Below, piece after piece: positions 40,698-51,731 of a DNA stretch of 64,000 bases (positions within the stretch are counted from its first letter, which is position 1; each line of letters starts with the position of its first letter). This DNA is from Yamagishiella unicocca (Eukaryota > Chlorophyta > Chlorophyceae > Chlamydomonadales > Volvocaceae). The stretch is from positions 1,539,001-1,603,000 of the forward strand of contig BDSL01000012.1 in assembly GCA_003116995.1 (NCBI GenBank), in the 5' to 3' direction. The translations under genes were made by a program, and so were the position numbers. The notes beneath the pieces are model-generated. The model was not told where the DNA came from, ran no database searches, and saw only the letters and a list, made by a program, of their open reading frames with translations.

Positions 40698-42033
40698 GTG
40701 GGGACACCGGGTTGTTGTAACGGTTACAGTGGGTTCCAGACCAAGAGGTAGAACCATCGGGCGCATCGCCTGACACTGAACAAGACGGAGGAAACAAAAA
40801 CCGACCTGCACCGGGTGTTGATTTACCGCACCGCGCGTCGCTGCGTCAGACGTGGACGAGAGTCCGTACGTCAGGCGTAACCATGTGTCCCAGTGTCGGG
40901 CGCGACCGTGTGCCTCCGTCTGTACATCAGCCGTACCCGTATCCACAGCGCCAGGAGCAGTAAAGCGACCGGCAACGGTGGCAGCCCGCTGCCGCAGCAG
41001 CAAGCGGCGCGTGCTCCATTGTTGCAAACGGTAACTTCGTACCCAACACAGCGCCCCACCGTTGATCCTCGTCTTGCGTCTTACAATTTAGTGCTGTACG
41101 TGCCGTACGCCTCGTACAGGGCATGAAGGTGTCGACCGCCGTGACGTGGTCGTACGCGGTCAGCACGGGCAGCAACGGCGCGATTCTGACAGAGCACCGC
41201 AGGTGCGTTTCGTGGATGGTTGTTTGGTCGGTACCGTTAGTAGCTTCTACCGGCCGTGGATGGTTGGTTGGTCGGTACCGGAAGTAGTTTTTTACAGCGG
41301 AGCGCAAGCGATAGCGCCAACTCCGCTGTCTAGGCCAACTCGGCTGTCTAGGCCAACTCGGCTGTCTAGGCCTCACATGCCGGCCCCGCCTCCTTCCTTC
41401 CCTGTAATCTATAAATGCGTGTTTAAAACCAGCTATTCTAGGTGGTTATAGGCTTTGTTGGTTTCTTTCCCCCTCTCTCGTGTGTGTGTCAGCCGTCGTG
41501 CCGCCCCCGCCTCCATCCTATTCCAAACCCTTTCCCCGCCCCCTCCCGGCGTGGTCGTACAGGTGGCAGCTCAGCGTCGCGGACCACCACCAGTGCCGCT
41601 GGAGGCTGCGGAGCAGCTAGAGATCCCCAGATCGTACGGCAGTCGACCTGCCGCTGTGTTTCGATCCACCGCTGTGTGTGTACGACAACACCGCAGATCC
41701 CGCACGCGCGGTATCTCTCTTCGCGCCTTGAGTGTTCTTGCGGCGGCCCATCCAGGATGCAGTCCGGGTGTGGGCGCAAGGCACAAGGAACGAAAGGAGG
41801 GGGATACGCGTCCCGGTTCAAGGGAGGGGGCGATGTGAAGTTGGTCCCCAAGGGTTAGGATCCTGGGCGTGGCCAGCAGTGCCGTCAGAGCTGCAGTTCG
41901 GGCGCAGCCATGCTAGTCAAACGCGTCAACAAGGGTTTTTGTGTGACTCCACAGTTGATCCTAGTGACTCCGGGGTTGAGAGGGAGGGGAGGAGTCCCTT
42001 GGCGAAGGTGCGTCAAAATACCGGTACCTAAGA
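40698..42033. other. BTB 3' region and flank, no firm gene
   Basis: It may contain later BTB exons, since open plus-strand segments occur near 40893-41126 and 41561-41640. It contains TGTAA signals at 40716-40720 and 41403-41407. Three short tandem copies of CTGTCTAGGCCAACTCGG lie near 41325-41372. Nothing else was identified. Confidence 0.4.
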
Positions 42034-43300
42034 CGACTGTTGATGAGTTCCTGAGCAAGTTGCGTGAAAAAACGACGGCTGTGCGCCAGCTGGGCGCCTT
42101 GTACCAGCTCCGGAAGGCGGTTGGGTTTGGGCCAGAAAGTTGCGATTCCTGTTGATGAGATGAGACGAGATGTGCGGCCACCTTACGTGTTGTTGCCGAG
42201 GCGGGTGCGTGTTGTGGTGTTGGATGAAGTTAGGATCGTTGGGGTTGGATGGGAGCGGGGCCCAGAAGCGGGCCGAGAGACTAGGTGGTGGGGTTATTTC
42301 CTCCCTTCGAATGATGGGCAACACCAAACCCTCAAAACGGGCGAGTACTCGTCAAGTCCCTGCGGCTGAGCTCCTAATCCCGGCCATAAAACGCCCTCCG
42401 TGAATATGAGTGCACGAGGAACAACAACAAGCGCACATGGCCTTACTCTTTGAACTTCAGAATTCGAAGACCATTCGTCGTCAGCCCAACATCTACCGCA
42501 CGAGCGCTGCAGCACCCGACGTGGCATCTGGCGCCACCGGCGTGGGGGCGCCGAGCCCCCGCAAAGCATGCAAAGTGATTGAGTTTCAAGATGTGGTTTT
42601 GATCCCTCCCTCGGTGCTCCCCTGCAACTATGCTCCCAACGGTGCTCTCCCTGCTGCTTCTCGCCCTAAACTACCCCTACCCGCACGAGCCCAGTACTTT
42701 TGGGCCACCACCGCCCCGCTGCTGTCACCACCACCACTACTACCACCACCACAGGATGGCTTCTGGCACACCACCGCCCCCACGGCTGCCACCACCACCA
42801 CTTCTCCACGCCCTCCATCCAGCAGTCCGCCCACGCACCCCCAACAAGCCCCGTGCTAGCGCAGTCGACAGCTCCCAAGCAGAGGTAAAGTCTCAACACA
42901 ATCTGATATGCACGCCATCGCGCCAGGTCACCCACCAGCTTCGCAAGCTGCGACTTGCCGCCGGGCTGAGATTGCGGCCGCTGCGACATCTGCGTGTTAA
43001 CCTGCAAAAGGCAGACACAGCATGCCGTCCCCTCCCCTCCAGCGCTCCAGGGAGCGCTTCCCCTCGTCGCCTATTCAGGCCATGGGCCCCAAGTATGCTT
43101 CGACGGAGCACCTCCACAACATCGCCCGCTGGAGTGGACGATACACGAGCAAACGAGCACATGTCGGCCGGATACCTATCCCCGAGGACCCCGCGCATGA
43201 TGCCGCTGCCGAACTCGTCATTCGAGCCAGAGGCCCTACTCCTCCGAGCATATCCCCATTTCCACTGTCTTGTCCACCTCGCCAAACTCCTCTTCACCCT
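42034..43300 (+). other. Coding-like segments of unknown identity (possible decayed gene or element)
   Basis: Three plus-strand stretches look protein-coding in composition: about 42034-42150 (TTVDEFLSKLREKTTAVRQL…), about 42130-42320 in another frame (KVAIPVDEMRRDVRPPYVLL…), and about 42411-42620 (HEEQQQAHMALLFELQ…). About 43072-43240 (QAMGPKYASTEHLHNIARWS…) is similar. They are broken by stops and frame changes, and no convincing intron set links them. No start codon or domain was recognised. The last stretch approaches the 3' end of the minus-strand gene ending at 43236. It could be a pseudogene, a decayed transposon gene, or a real gene I could not assemble. Confidence 0.3.
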
Positions 43301-45283
43301 CTCCCTCGTCCTCCTCGTCCTCCTCCAAGTCCAGCTCCTCCTCCTCGTCCTCTTCGTCCTCCCCGTCGTCCCCCACCACTGTTCCCTCGCCGCCCTCCTC
43401 CTCCTCCGCCTCCGGGTCGTTGTCTGGGGTGTAGTCGCTGAGCGCAGCCACCTGCGATGCACATGGCACAGGCAAGACGGCGGTGACCGCAACAACACCC
43501 CCACCACCGCAACAACACCCCCACCACCGCAACAACACCCCCACCACCCCTACCACCGCGGTGACCGCAACACCCGCACCCACCGCCACCCCCACCGCCA
43601 CCCCCACCAACGCAACAACAGGAGCGTGTCGCGAAACCAAGGACGCAAGAGGCAGCTAACCGCACAACCCGCAACAACGAACTAGCGCCCTCTACGCTGC
43701 GTAATGACGTTCCATAGGAGCTGGGCGTGCTTGTTGCCCTCGATCGAGCAACGCAGGCAAGAGGCAGCAGGACTGGGGTGCCCAGATGGCACACATCTAT
43801 ACGTCAGGGAGCCGCACTGGAGAGTTGGAACACAAGGGCAGCCGACCCTGATTTGCGCCATGCCAGCTGATGTGGCCCTCACCCTAGCGCCGCGCACCCA
43901 CCCACCCCCGCACCCACCCACCTGCTTATTTAGGGCCGCCAGGGCCCAGGTCCGGCCCCGGAGCATCATCACACACGACTTGCGGCGGGATAGCATCCTG
44001 AGAGAAGCGGCGGGTCCGCGGGTCGGCGGTAAGGATGAGGATGCATTGCATCAGAGGACGCGCGGCGCATGCGGGGCGGGCGGATTGTATCCGTCCTCCT
44101 CCTCGTACCCAAGCACCTGCCTCACCCGGCCAAGCACCACGCCGCAAACAATCCTCTATGCGCGCAGCGCACACCCCACCCCACCTGTCGATTCATTCAC
44201 CGGTTTCCACTCTACATCCACAACCCAAACCCGCACCTTAGCATCGCGTGCTCGACAGCCAGCGTTATGAGTTGGTCGCCCGCCATCTTTTCGTGCAGGA
44301 TCAGCAACATGCCGGTCGCCATGTCCGTCCCTTGCTTCGCCTCGTCGCTTCCGGGCCGGGCGAATTGGAGCAGGGCCGCGCACAGCGCGAGACGCAGGTT
44401 GGCGGAAAGCGACCTGGTGGAGGAGGCGAGGTGGCGGAGGCGAGGTGGCGGAGGTTGGGGGAGGGAAAACCACATGGGGTGCGTGGCGAGAAGGAATAGA
44501 AACACACAGAATTGGAAGCGGAGGGTAGGAAAGACACGCGGGGGGAGGGAGAGAGAAAACATGCCAGGAGCCCTGTGATACCACCTAGCTGTTGAGAAGT
44601 AAATAAACACCGTAATAACTCGTCTGTCGAGGAGTTACCTGAATTCTGAGTCCATCGGGCTGTCGGCGCCTTCGGGCGGCGCGGCGGGGCCCTCGACGTC
44701 GGACAGCAGCTGGGACACGACTGCGAACCAGGGTGCATGTGGTTCCGGAGCAAAGGGGAGGTTTGAGTGAACTAACAAGGGCCGAGGGCAGTGTGTTGTT
44801 CGTATGGATCGTCGTATGGATCATCAATCGCACCGGCAGGATGAGCTATTCGGCAGCAGCAAAGGGGGGAAATTGCTGTTGGTACTAGTGACCATGTAGC
44901 CGCATATGCCGAGATACCTTCGCCCCTCGTGTAGGGCGTCTGGGCCCCAAGCTATCCCGAGGCGAACGGTGCGCCGGTCACATTAAATGGCACATCAGGG
45001 ATCCTTGTTGGGCTGAGGGATAGTACTGCCTGATCGCGCGAGCGCGGGCCTCACCCATAAGCTGAGGGAAGCTTGGCGGGGCCTTGGCGGACACCATGCG
45101 CGTAGAAGCCTCCTCCAAAGACACAATTAACGTTGACAGGCGCTCTGTGTCATTGAACTTGTGCAGCTCTGTGAAAGCCTTCAGCACGGGGGCCTCCAGG
45201 AGACCCAGGAAGCCGCATTCCGCCAGTCCCTCGCAGATGTCCGCTACAGTCTCAGCAAGTTCAGCACGTTTACGATCAGCCAT
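43236..45283 (-). CDS. Unidentified 295-aa protein with acidic C-terminal tail
   Basis: Six exons: 45283-45055, 44720-44639, 44413-44237, 43997-43922, 43816-43709 and 43451-43236 (stop TAG 43238-43236); 888 nt with consistent phases. The fifth exon's bounds are the least certain: it could be joined to the fourth, because that stretch is open in frame, and its donor GTCATT is weak. The N terminus MADRKRAELAETVADICEGL is helical. The middle (SLSANLRLALCAALLQFARP…, LLILHEKMAGDQLITLAVEH…, CVMMLRGRTWALAALNKQ) looks like stacked amphipathic helices, perhaps a HEAT/ARM-like solenoid, and the last exon is mostly Glu/Asp (DDGEDEEDEEEELDLEEDEE). No signal peptide or membrane segment. Acidic tails are common in nucleolar and chaperone-type proteins, but no function can be claimed. 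It diverges from the hydrolase gene across a 361-bp gap. Confidence 0.65.
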
Positions 45284-45644
45284 TATGTCCTGTTGAACCT
45301 GCCTGGCGTCCTATCGACGGGGAAGCAGAAGTAAGCGGTTTGAATTTGGCAAGTTTCACTGCCAGGAGTCCAGGTATGGCAACAGTTTACCAGTTATGGA
45401 TGTATGTATCACAATTACTTGGAATTCATCTGAATGATAGACAGCTGGCCAACCTTCTTGTTCGCGCCACGCGCCGTACTGTTTCGCATGCCGTGACCTG
45501 GTTTGCACGATCGTACCCGTAAGGACCCGTCCTTATGGCATTGGCACACTGGTGTTGACGGATAGTGTCGTGATCTATCTTATCTCGGGGCAGCGACCCA
45601 TAAAGGCAGCACGTATAACCGCATATCCGATCGACAACGCAACC
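45284..45644. promoter_or_regulatory. Short bidirectional promoter region
   Basis: 361 bp separate the start codons of the acidic-tail protein (minus) and the alpha/beta hydrolase (plus). Both genes must be driven from here unless there are unseen 5' exons. No TATA box was recognised. Confidence 0.5.
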
Positions 45645-48600
45645 ATGCGCACACAGCGCCAGGCGTTCTCGTCCAGCGCGAAGCTACCTCCCTGCCATCG
45701 CCTTGTGGTTCGCGCTGCGGTGGGCGCTGCATCGCCCGCTGCTGCCTCGTACGCGACCAAGCACACGCTGCCCGATGGCAAGAAGCTTGAGTTGCTGGTG
45801 CAGAAGGCAGTGGTGGGTGGAAGGGGACACCAGCCGACCTAGGGAGGACATCCTTGAACTTCACCTCATTGCATCCTAGCGGGGGCTCCTGATCCTGCAC
45901 CTGCGTCCACGAAAACCCTTGGACGCAACCGTGTTGGCCCGACAAATCGAAACCTAGTTGGGTGTATTACGGGCCAGTGAGCCATAGCGAGTGCTCTAGG
46001 GCCCGAGGATAGGAACTCGCGGGAAAGGACCCCACCCCAAAGCACTCCGAAGCACGATTTGGGTCAGATGCCACCGCACCTCGTTATGTACGTGACTTCG
46101 CTGATGTTGCTGCTGCTGTTTCTGCCGTTCCTATCTGTTGCTTTGGCGCCTCTGGACGCCAGATCGCAGCCCCACCGGCTCCTCCCCTCCGCTTATCCTG
46201 GCTGGTGCCAGGCTGGCACCTCCTCGTCCTCCAGGCCGCCCCTGCTCTTCGTCCACGGCTCCTACCACGCCGCCTGGTGCTGGCAGGCAGGTCCTGGCGC
46301 CGGGAGGCGCCACCTAGGGGGGGGGTGTAAAATAAATCCGCGAATCCACGGGCGGGTTATGTGAGGAAAGCCCTGCCCCGGGTCGGCACTGGCTAGGAAA
46401 CCGATGTAGGAATCGTTTGGTACACACGTCTGGAGATGCATGCTGGAGAAGTACCTAGGGCTGGGGGAGGGGTAGCGAGGGTGTGGGGTGGCGAGGAAGC
46501 CCGGAGGGACGACCTACGGACGATATGGGGATGCGGCGTGGGGTTCGGGGTGGGGCCGGCAGGCGACGTGGGTCGCTGGACGCCGCTGGGGGCGTTTCGA
46601 GGAAGACCCTGGGGGGGTGGGGGTGGGCGGAACGGGTGCTTGAAGATCTGGAGGAAGGGCAGCACTGATTTAGCGGTTGGAACCACCACCATTGCCGCTA
46701 CCACAAAATACCAAAAACCACATATTCCAAACATATCACCACCGCCACCCACCTACCCACCCCAACGCCACCGCCGATGGGCCCCCCGCCCCTCATCGGC
46801 CCGTCTCCGCCTCCAATCACCGCCCCCCTCTCCCCGCAGGAGAACTTCATGCCGTACTTCTCGTCCCGCGGGTACGACACGTACGCCGTGAGCCTACGCG
46901 CCCAGGGCGGCAGCGACCCGGCGGCCCCCGGCCAGTCGGTGGCTGGCACCCTGGACGTGCACGCCGCTGACCTGGCGACCCTGGTGCCCGTGGTGCAGTC
47001 GGACGTGGGCGGCAGCGGCAGGGCGCCCGTCGTCATCGGTCATTCCTTCGGCGGCCTGATCCTCCAAAAGTGGGGCGGGGAAAGGGGCGGGTGGTGCGGC
47101 AACCCTACCGTTGACTGGCCCTGTTGTTAGCGTTGACTGGCCCTGTTGTCAAGCTATGTTCGGCTGTGAAGCTGCCGAGCTCCGCTGGGAGCTCCGCTGG
47201 GAAGGGTGGTGGGGGCGGAGAGGGTAGTGGGGGCGGAGAGGGTAGTGGGGGCGGAGAGGGTAGTGGGGGCGGAGAGGGTGGTGGGGGCGGAGAGGGTAGT
47301 GGGGGCGGAGAGGGTGGTGGGGGCGGAGAGGGTGGTGGGGGCGGAGAGGGTGGTGGGGGCGGAGAGGGTGGTGGGGGCGGAGAGGGTGGTGGGGGCGGAG
47401 AGGGTGGTGGGGGCGGAGAGGGTGGTGGGGGCGGAGAGGGTGGTGGGGGCGGAGAGGGTGGTGGGGGCGGAGAGGGTGGTGGGGGCGGAGAGGGTGGTGG
47501 GGGCGGAGAGGGTGCAAGGAAAACCCGTGTACGAAGGAGGGTGATGGGTGCTTATAGGTGAGGGTCGGTGCCGCAGCGAAGGGGTAGGGCCCCTGAGTCC
47601 TGCGGTCTAGGGCTCGGCGCCCGCCATTTGGCGCCACCGTTAACCTCCCCCGTTTAACTGCGCCATCAGGAGCTGCCCTTATGATGCCTTTTGGCGGCGC
47701 CCATGGTAGGGCAGCCAGTCTCCCACAACCACCCCCCTACCTCGCAGGTACATCCTCGGCACGGCCAAGCCGGGCTCCGTCGTCGCCGCGGCGCCCGGCT
47801 CCTTCCCGCCGCTGTCCGGCGCCGGCTTCCTGTGCAGCGTGCCGCACACGGGCAACAAGCAGATGGTGGCACGGTTCCTGCTCAAGGACCCGATCCTGTC
47901 GCTCAAGCTCACCTGGTGGGGGGCTGGGTTTAGGGATGTTAGGGATATTAGGGCTGGCGGGGTGGAGGGGCAGGCGGGTGGGTGGGTGGGTGGGTGGGGA
48001 GGCGGGATGCGAGCCGTTATGTCTTGGGAGGTTGCTAACCAACATGTGGGCTGAGTTGTGCTGATCGAATGGCTGGGGGCTTAGTTGTTAGGGTGACTGG
48101 GGGTTTGACACACCCCAAGTAATGTACCCGCCGGGCGTTGCAGCCGCTGTCAAGGTAGCTCGCCCCTTGCGAGCAGCTCCGCCGGGCGTTTTGCCGCTAC
48201 CAGTGCCATAAGGCCCAAGGCCGCTCTCTTGCGCTTTGCCGTACGACACTTGTGCTGCCGTCGTGGTGACCCCGGGTATGACAGGGGCTTCGTGGCGCGG
48301 TCCTTCGCCACCAACATCCAGGCATGCAAGGACCTGTTCTTCTCGAAAGACATCCCGGAAGATAAGCTGCAGAGGTGAGCGGGATCTGGCGCTGCGCCCG
48401 CTGCCGCGCCATCCGCCACACCACCACCCTGACTACTTCCATGCCCTGCCCTGCCCCGCAATATGCCCTGCCCCGCCATCCACTCTGCCTCGCCATCCAC
48501 CCCGCCCTGCCCTGCCCTGCCGGTCAACGTTCCGTCTGCTGCGCCACCTGGGGCCCGAGGCAGGTACCAGAAGCTGCTCGCGGCCGCCAGCCCCACGCGC

Positions 48601-50070
48601 CTGATCGACCTCAAGTGAGTGCCGTACTAAACCCGGACGTACGATTCCGCACTTGTTGCGCTGCTAGCTGTCTCTCCCCGCCGCCCCCTGCCGTGACACA
48701 CCCTGCCCTCCCGGGCCCTAGTCATGCCGCCGCCTCCTTCCCCTCCCTCCACCACCACCTCCCCCCATATCACCACCCGCGTTTGTCCTGGTAAGGGACG
48801 AGTAAGGTACCGGCTATTTGTTCCGTCCTTTCCGACCCAGCTTAAGACTACCACCACCACCGCCTGTCTCGCCTGTCGTCGGCCATTGCGCGAGCAGGGA
48901 CATGAATGCGCAGGTGCCGCTGCCGCCACCGCCGGCCCACGCCGCCCCCGCCTTTGTGCTAGGCGGCGCTGACGACACTGTTGTGGACCCACAGGCCGTG
49001 CAGGTTGGGACCGGGCGCGCGGTTGGGACCGGGCGCAGGGAGGGGACACCGTAAATGCGAGGAAGATCCTTATCATTATCTGCCAGTCCACTGAACTCAC
49101 AAAGGCACGCTACAGTTACCAAGGCAAGGGCCGTGAGCGCCCTCCAGAGTAGCCCTAGTCTTCTCTGCCCTTCAGCAAGTATTCAGTCAGTCCAAAGCAC
49201 CCTCGTGGCTGGGCCGCAGTGTAAGGGAACAGGGGCGCAGTGCGCAGCTGCGGTGCCGGTCTTGCCTTTGCCGCCTATGTTTCCCGTTCCTCGGTGGATC
49301 AGCTGCTGGTTAAGGCTTCCCTGTTGATCTGGTTAAGGCGTCCGTGTTATATTCGTTACTGGTTCAGGCCTCCGTGGTGGAACCGTTACTGGTTAACGCT
49401 CTCCTCGGTGGAGCTCCGGAACGAGCCTCAGGGAGTGTAGGAGGCAACGCCCTCTGCCCCTGCCCCTGCCCCTGCCCCTGCCCCTGCCCCTGCCCCTGCC
49501 CCTGCCCCTGCCCCTGCCCCTGCCCCTGCCCCTGCCCCTGCCCCTGCCCCTTGTCCATCGGGCAACCGCACTCTGCCCCTGTGCCACTCTGCTGCGACGC
49601 GTACGGCGACAGGAGCTGGCGTCGTACTACGGGACCCAGCCGTTGGTGCTGCAGGCAGTCGCGCACGATTGCATGCTGGTGGGTGCTGCAGTGCGGTCGC
49701 CCCCTAGGCCCCTTGAGGTCCCCCCCTAGGCCACGCATTCCTTCCTTGCCCGCATGCGCCCTTCTTTCCGGCAATAAGCTTGTCCGGTCGTATATCCGCT
49801 GCACGAGAGAGGCGGGACAATGTAGAGCTCGGTACGCAGAAGGGGATGACGTCGGCCGTGGATTTGCGGATTCTCTTATCAGAGCCCCCCAGAGAATCCT
49901 GGTTGACTCCGTTTCGTGAGCGCTGCCACGGCGCTCCCTCGGAGGCTAGCTTGCTTCCAGGCGGCCGCCGCTATCCCCTTCTCGCCTGCCTGTGTCGGTG
50001 CGTGCCTAAACAGGACACGCGGTGGGAGCAGGCGGCATCGGAGCTGGAGGCGTGGTTGGCGAAGATCTAA
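45645..50070 (+). CDS. Alpha/beta hydrolase, probably plastid-targeted
   Basis: Exon 1 runs from ATG 45645 to about 45810. Exon 2 ends at 46286, its acceptor being unclear (about 46200-46216). Then 46840-47069, 47748-47915, 48285-48374, 48564-48614, 48898-49003, 49613-49678, 50014-50070 (TAA), whose phases agree. Exon 1 (MRTQRQAFSSSAKLPPCHRL…) resembles a chloroplast transit peptide. The fold core is clear: PPLLFVHGSYHAAWCWQ (oxyanion region), YFSSRGYDTYAVSLRAQGGS, nucleophile elbow VIGHSFGG, the acid in VLGGADDTVVD and the histidine in AVAHDCML, giving a Ser-Asp-His triad. The end DTRWEQAASELEAWLAKI is typical of small lipase/esterase-like hydrolases. Substrate unknown. The exon 2 donor appears to be GC (CAG|GCAGGT), because phase 0 is needed and no GT fits. 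Introns contain an 18-bp and a 6-bp tandem array. Confidence 0.92.
46319..46450 (+). repeat. Adjacent dispersed elements C and B in hydrolase intron 2
   Basis: AAATCCGCGAATCCACGG (element C) is followed by GAGGAAAGCC, GGGTCGGCACTGGCTAGGAA, ATCGTTTGGTACACACGTCT and GAGATGCATGCTGGAGAAG (element B type). The GGGTCGGCACTG…GGAAAC version also occurs at 1305-1352 and 19505-19560. The two families may be parts of one longer element. Confidence 0.6.
47203..47512. repeat. 18-bp minisatellite in hydrolase intron 3
   Basis: About 17 units of GGGCGGAGAGGGTGGTGG; the first few read GGTAGTGG. Units switch from the TAGT to the TGGT type along the array. Because 18 is a multiple of 3, frames on both strands stay open and give Gly-rich or RPHHPL repeats that are not genes. 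Confidence 0.95.
49454..49550. repeat. Hexanucleotide repeat (TGCCCC)n
   Basis: About 16 perfect TGCCCC units in the hydrolase intron between the exons ending at 49003 and starting at 49613. Confidence 0.97.
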
Positions 50071-51731
50071 CGAGGCTAAGGGCGTTCGCCGCGGGCTTTT
50101 GTTGTGGCTCGACCCGCAACGGCCAACGGTCGGCTGGCAGCACTCTGTCGGGCAAAGTTGCGCCCCAGCTAGGAGCTGCGAGAGGAGAGAGTTTTCAAGT
50201 TCCCGACTCTACAGGGTGCTGTGTTCGCGAGCATGGGGATCAAGTAGGGGATGAGCGGCAGGATCTCGCCGCGATGCTGTGGTTTATTTTTGACAACGAA
50301 TGGAATGTGGAGTTTGGGCGATATGGGCGCAGCGTCTAGCCCGAGGGGCGATAAGGACCGCGGGCGCCGATCGCGCGGGGGCTGCAAGACACGACGAGCA
50401 AGGCGCGGAACATTCGCTCAGGCAGGCGGGAGAAGATTGCGAAACACGGGATTCGTGACCATATGGCGCTGATTAAGCCGAAAGTGAACTGTGTGTCTGC
50501 TAGGGGGACCGAGCAGGGCTGCGGTCTGGTCGGACGCGCGCAGGGTGAGGTCGCGGGGCGGTTTGTCGACCCTGACATGGATGATAGAGCTGACGCCGGC
50601 CAATGGACGCGTGTCGAGGTGTGCCCAACCCGCTGCGCCGCAAAGCCTCAGTCCTGCATCCAGCTCCGGACGTCCGCAAAGCCTCAGCGCTGCATCCAGG
50701 TCCGGACCGTGGCCTTGCAAGCACGCTGCACACTCCTTCGAGATGCCGGTACCTGTGGCTGTGGCGGCTGGTTGGCTGAACCAAAACTCCCAAGGGATAA
50801 TGTGGGCGTGGCCCCCCGCCACGCCCGCCACGGTCTGACAGGCACCGATATGGTTATTGGCTGCGCATTCACGGGGCTATGCCCCCTGGGCCCCGGCTGC
50901 TGACCCGAGCTGCCCTAATGACTGCGCTGGTGCCCCCATGACAGCGCCCGCGAAGACGATATCACAATTGGCAATCCGTGAAGGCGCAGCCAAAACCCAT
51001 CTCGGTGCCTGTCGTGCAGGGTGAGCTGATGCGCAGCAGCTGAAGGCGTGGGGACAAAGGGCAACGCACAGCAACGATATAGATGAAGCAGGAGGGCCTT
51101 GAAGTGACACATTCAAGCATGTCACTGGCTGCTGGGCCTTGCGCGTTGTAGGCTTGCGGCCCCTTGCGCAGTTGTGCTGTTCGGGACGACGGCTTGCGGC
51201 TCGAGTTTCTGAAGCCTCTCAAGCTTGAGCGCACAGCTTCGATTTTATTATAAACCAATTCAAAATGGCAAATATTCTGTGGGCTCAGTCATCAGTTCCG
51301 AGACCACATGTAGTACTGCAAATCTAATTTGGGACGAGCCTGTCGTAAGCATTTGCCCTGCGCTCGCAGAGACTGGCCTACGCTCCTTACTGGCGAATGA
51401 CAATATGTGTGCCTAACAAAATACCGATTCTCTGATCTGTTTGGAGGGTCAGAGGTCGTGGCGCCACCACCACGCCGGTTGCGTAGGGTCGGGCAACGGG
51501 CTGTAGGTCAGTCTCCATCCGTCTCTAGTTGCTCCTTGTACTAGAGGGAGCCGTAAACGAAGGCCCCGTCACGAACCCGCAAACGTCTTCTTAGTCTCGG
51601 TCTCTCAGTCAGATGCCAGCTGCCTCAGCGCTCGACGACTGACGCTTATCTGTAAAGAGGGTGACTGTAACATTAGTAGTGACATGGCTGCGCGGAGTCG
51701 CGCCTTCGCGGCTGACAAATTGACTTGAGGA
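50071..51731. other. Intergenic: hydrolase 3' flank and upstream region of the giant low-complexity gene
   Basis: No gene supported. A 33-bp direct duplication (units beginning GCAAAGCCTCA at 50639 and 50675) and several open frames lie at 50.46-50.9 kb. The stretch 51.2-51.7 kb is AT-richer and is the likely promoter of the next gene. Confidence 0.5.

Noticed and set aside
47206..47544. GAERVV repeat protein
   Set aside because: 18-bp minisatellite in an intron; open only because 18 is divisible by 3.
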